Notes under the pieces: generated by a model | What the model saw: only the letters and a program-made list of their open reading frames with translations | The model's database searches: none | Told to the model about the DNA's origin: nothing | Origin: Streptosporangiaceae bacterium | Lineage (GTDB): Bacteria > Actinomycetota > Actinomycetes > Streptosporangiales > Streptosporangiaceae | Direction of reading: 5' to 3' | Assembly (NCBI GenBank): GCA_030038715.1 | Contig: JASHSO010000397.1 | Location: 1-8,008, forward strand | DNA: 8,008 bases | In this document: piece by piece, positions 5,976-8,008 of the stretch | Numbering within the stretch: the stretch's first letter is position 1 | Layout of the letters: each line of letters opens with the position of its first letter | Made by a program: the position numbers and the translations under genes

Positions 5976-7196
5976 ATGGCGGGGAAACCGACCGGCAGCC
6001 CAGGACCAGGCGAAGCCGCCGGCCGGGCTGACCACAGAACGCGGCGGCGGCCGGCCGCGCCCCACCGTGATGGTGCAGCGGCCGCGACGCTCTATGACGT
6101 CGCGCGACTGGCCGGCGTTTCCACGGCCACTGTTTCGCGGGTGGTTCACGGCCAGGACCGAGTGCGCGCTAGCACGAGGGCCCGGGTGCGAGCGGTCATC
6201 GACCAGCTCGGTTACGTCCCGGATGGCTCGGCGCAGAGCCTGTCGCGCCGTCGCAAGGACGTGATCGGCCTGGTGTGCATGGAACACGTTCGCCCGGTGC
6301 CAAGCCAGCACGATGTCGAGACCATGAGCCTGCTCTTCTACGACGAGATAGTGCGCGGCGTCGAGGCGCGGCTGCGCGACGACAACTGGTCGCTGCTCAT
6401 CACCTACCTTCACGAAGACAGCCAGAACGAGCTATCCAGGCTGATGTCCCTGTCCGGCAAGGTCGACGGCCTGCTGATCATCGAGGGAGCCGTTCCGTCG
6501 TCGTTCCTGGCCCGCTTTGCCGCGCGGCTCCCGGTGATCGCTGTCGCCGGGGATCCCGAAGAGCGGGCCGTGGACCTGGTGACAGCCGACAACCGATCGG
6601 GCGCCGCCGCGCTGGTGAGCCATCTCATCGACGTGCATGACAGGCGTGCCCTGTTCCACCTGGACGGGCCGCCGACAGCGCCCGACGCCAAGGAGCGTCG
6701 GCTCGCGCTCCAGCACGTGCTGACGCTGCATCCCGACGCGGAACTGGTCGGCTCGTGTACTGGACGCTTCAGCGTGCAAAGCGGCGAGGAAGCCGCGAAA
6801 AGCCTGCTCGCCGACGGCCGGGGTGGTCTACCCGACGCGGTCGTCTGCGCCAACGACCAGATGGCGATCGGCGTCCTCCAGGTCCTCGGCCGGGCCGGCG
6901 TGCGAGTACCCGAGGACATTGCCGTGACGGGCTTCGACGATATCTATCCCGGCAGCCTGCTCGATCCCGGGCTCACGACGGTCCACCAGCCAATGCGGCA
7001 GCTTGGCGAGCGCGCCTGCGCGCGCCTGCTCGACCGTATCGCCAACCCGGACCTGCCGCCTCGGGTGGAACGACTCGCTACCGACCTTGTCCTGCGCCGA
7101 AGCTGCGGCTGCGATTACGGCGAGTTCGAACGCGCTCGTCTGGCCGAACGGGGCCGGCCGCGCGTTACGGTGATCACGCAGGCGGCACGATCGTGA
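5976..7196 (+). CDS. LacI-family transcriptional repressor
   Basis: A 406-aa regulator. The DNA-binding helix-turn-helix is TLYDVARLAGVSTATVSRVVHG (38-59), followed by the third helix and hinge region (VRASTRARVRAVIDQLGYVPDGSAQSLSRRRKDVIGLV, 63-100) with the usual intercalating Leu. The rest is the periplasmic-binding-protein-like effector domain, with VDGLLIIEG, VTADNRSGAAALVSHLI, PDAVVCANDQMAIGVLQVLGRAGVRVPEDIAVTGFDD and TTVHQPMRQLGERA. It carries a 37-residue Arg/Pro/Gly-rich N-terminal extension and a tail after the RRSCGCD motif (374-380), so it is longer than the usual 330-350 aa. The ATG at 5976 follows AGAAGG at a 9-nt distance; no later in-frame start precedes the HTH. It is divergent from the GH1 gene and probably binds the palindrome at 5902-5915, released by a glucoside or its product. 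The effector cannot be read from sequence. Confidence 0.93.
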   Translation: MAGKPTGSPGPGEAAGRADHRTRRRPAAPHRDGAAAATLYDVARLAGVSTATVSRVVHGQDRVRASTRARVRAVIDQLGYVPDGSAQSLSRRRKDVIGLVCMEHVRPVPSQHDVETMSLLFYDEIVRGVEARLRDDNWSLLITYLHEDSQNELSRLMSLSGKVDGLLIIEGAVPSSFLARFAARLPVIAVAGDPEERAVDLVTADNRSGAAALVSHLIDVHDRRALFHLDGPPTAPDAKERRLALQHVLTLHPDAELVGSCTGRFSVQSGEEAAKSLLADGRGGLPDAVVCANDQMAIGVLQVLGRAGVRVPEDIAVTGFDDIYPGSLLDPGLTTVHQPMRQLGERACARLLDRIANPDLPPRVERLATDLVLRRSCGCDYGEFERARLAERGRPRVTVITQAARS

Positions 7197-7737
7197 CCGC
7201 GGGCCAGCGCTCGCGAACGCGCTGCCGCGTCAGCCGCGCCCGCGAGACCTCTGGCGTCACCCGCACCGGATTGACTCGCCACACCCCGCACAGCAGGTCG
7301 GTCAGCCCGTGCGGCGCGCACACCTGCATGCCGTCACCGGTCAGGCGTACCGCGACGCAGGTTGCTGTCTCCGGCCAGGTAGCAACCGCGTCATGCACGC
7401 TAGTCAGCGGCGTGACCTGCGGTCCGCCGAAATGGTCGTGATACCAGGTGTGCACGGCGGCCTGGTTGGTGGCCTCCCACGGCAGCCCGGCCGTCCCTGC
7501 CAGGACTCGCCGGGCCTCCTCGTCACGCTCACGGCTTAGGTCGGCGGGATCGAAGAACGCCACGTCCACGTCCTTGACCGCTGCCGGGTCAAAGCCGCCG
7601 CAGAGCTGGCCCCAGACCACGTCGCGGATGACGCCGGCACCGATCCAGGCTTCCGGCAGCCCGCTTGCGGCGACCACTTCCAGTGCTCTCATTAGCCAGG
7701 GTTCGGCGCGCAGCCGACCCATGAGCCGGGCAGCCAT
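7174..7737 (-). CDS. Nucleotidyltransferase-family protein (PF06042-like, former DUF925)
   Basis: A 187-aa soluble protein resembling the widespread nucleotidyltransferase-fold family PF06042. Visible marks are LRAEPWLMRALEVVAASGLPEAWIGAGVIRDVVWGQL (9-45), with the conserved IGAG and RDVVW, KDVDVAFFD (55-63) with Asp56 and Asp58 as the probable metal-binding pair, HTWYHDHFG (96-104), LTSVHDAVATWPETATCVAVRL (111-132) and APHGLTDLLCGVWRVNP (141-157). The biological substrate of this family is unknown to me. I chose the ATG at 7737 because the family begins just there; no good Shine-Dalgarno is seen. In-frame alternatives are a GTG at 7779 and an ATG at 7830, the latter colliding with the start of the divergent acetyltransferase gene. 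Its 3' end overlaps that of the LacI gene by 23 bp, tail to tail. No link to the glucosidase cluster is apparent. Confidence 0.8.
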   Translation of the reverse strand: MAARLMGRLRAEPWLMRALEVVAASGLPEAWIGAGVIRDVVWGQLCGGFDPAAVKDVDVAFFDPADLSRERDEEARRVLAGTAGLPWEATNQAAVHTWYHDHFGGPQVTPLTSVHDAVATWPETATCVAVRLTGDGMQVCAPHGLTDLLCGVWRVNPVRVTPEVSRARLTRQRVRERWPAVTIVPPA

Positions 7738-7828
7738 GTCAGGATCGGGCCCGTCGCATCGGTGCGCCTGGCCCGGCACGGCGGTTATTCGGGTGCATCT
7801 GGCATGAGCCGCCGTTAGCTTCGGGTCC

Positions 7829-8008
7829 ATGCAGGCCATGGTGCCCGGCGGTACCGACAAAACCCGCTGGCGAGTGACGTCCGGCGAGCGCGATCCCGCA
7901 GCTGTCGAGCGGCTGCTCCGGTTGCTGCCACATTGGTTCGGCATCGAAGCGTCGAACGCGGCCTATGTCCGGGACGCGCACAGGTTGCCGGCATACCTCG
8001 CGTGGCCG
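7829..8008 (+). CDS. GNAT family N-acetyltransferase, N-terminal part, cut by window edge
   Basis: Sixty codons are visible and the frame is open to the last base. The segment AAVERLLRLLPHWFGIEASNAAYVRDAHRLPAYLAWP (24-60) matches the start of a common bacterial GNAT group, typically (L)LPEWFGIPESNxxYVxxAxxLPTYLA. GNAT enzymes transfer the acetyl group of acetyl-CoA to an amine; the CoA-binding motif would lie beyond the edge. The start could be the ATG at 7829, the ATG at 7838 or the GTG at 7841, since none has a strong Shine-Dalgarno; the first is given. The gene diverges from the nucleotidyltransferase gene with about 90 bp between the chosen starts. Confidence 0.75.
   Translation, partial: MQAMVPGGTDKTRWRVTSGERDPAAVERLLRLLPHWFGIEASNAAYVRDAHRLPAYLAWP

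Noticed and set aside
7779..7814. CGGCGG...CCGCCG inverted repeat upstream of the acetyltransferase as a terminator or riboswitch
   Set aside because: Six-base arms in GC-rich DNA around a 24-base loop without a T-run; not distinguishable from background.

Overview
This is a high-GC window from an actinobacterium. Three things point there: strong G/C bias at third codon positions, a DUF222/HNH-endonuclease-type gene (13E12-like, abundant in Actinobacteria), and a LexA-like element of the actinobacterial CGAAC-N4-GTTCG type next to it. I cannot place the genus. No rRNA, tRNA, CRISPR array or complete insertion sequence is visible.

Layout, left to right. (1) 1-418, minus strand: the N-terminal part of a DUF222-domain protein that runs off the left edge, with a near-consensus SOS box just upstream. 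(2) 419-714: a non-coding gap with a compact G-quadruplex motif. (3) 715-5840, minus strand: four intact genes and one gene remnant, all pointing left. In transcription order from the right they are a GH1 beta-glucosidase, a peptidase E-like (S51) hydrolase, the broken C-terminal remnant of a HAD-family hydrolase, a YdbC-like aldo/keto reductase and an ACT/APC-type amino acid permease. The gaps between intact genes (about 139, 293 and 92 nt) are too long for a tightly coupled operon, so internal promoters are possible. (4) 5841-5975: a divergent regulatory region with a LacI-type palindrome. (5) 5976-7196, plus strand: a LacI-family repressor. (6) 7174-7737, minus strand: a nucleotidyltransferase-family (PF06042-like) protein whose 3' end overlaps that of the repressor. 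(7) 7829-8008, plus strand: the start of a GNAT acetyltransferase that runs off the right edge.

How the genes may work together: the LacI repressor and the GH1 enzyme form a standard divergent regulator/glycosidase pair, with the operator inside the probable glycosidase promoter. The beta-glucosidase has no signal peptide, so it should act in the cytoplasm, yet no sugar transporter is encoded here; the only transporter is of an amino acid/amine type. Peptidase E, aldo/keto reductase and permease may be co-regulated with the glycosidase or may simply sit downstream. The sequence does not decide this.

I see no convincing new multi-gene system. The most useful observations are the SOS-type box at the DUF222 gene, the frameshifted HAD remnant fused in phase to the tandem stops of peptidase E, the operator pair, and three 18-bp direct repeats carrying a LacI-like core between the glycosidase and peptidase E.
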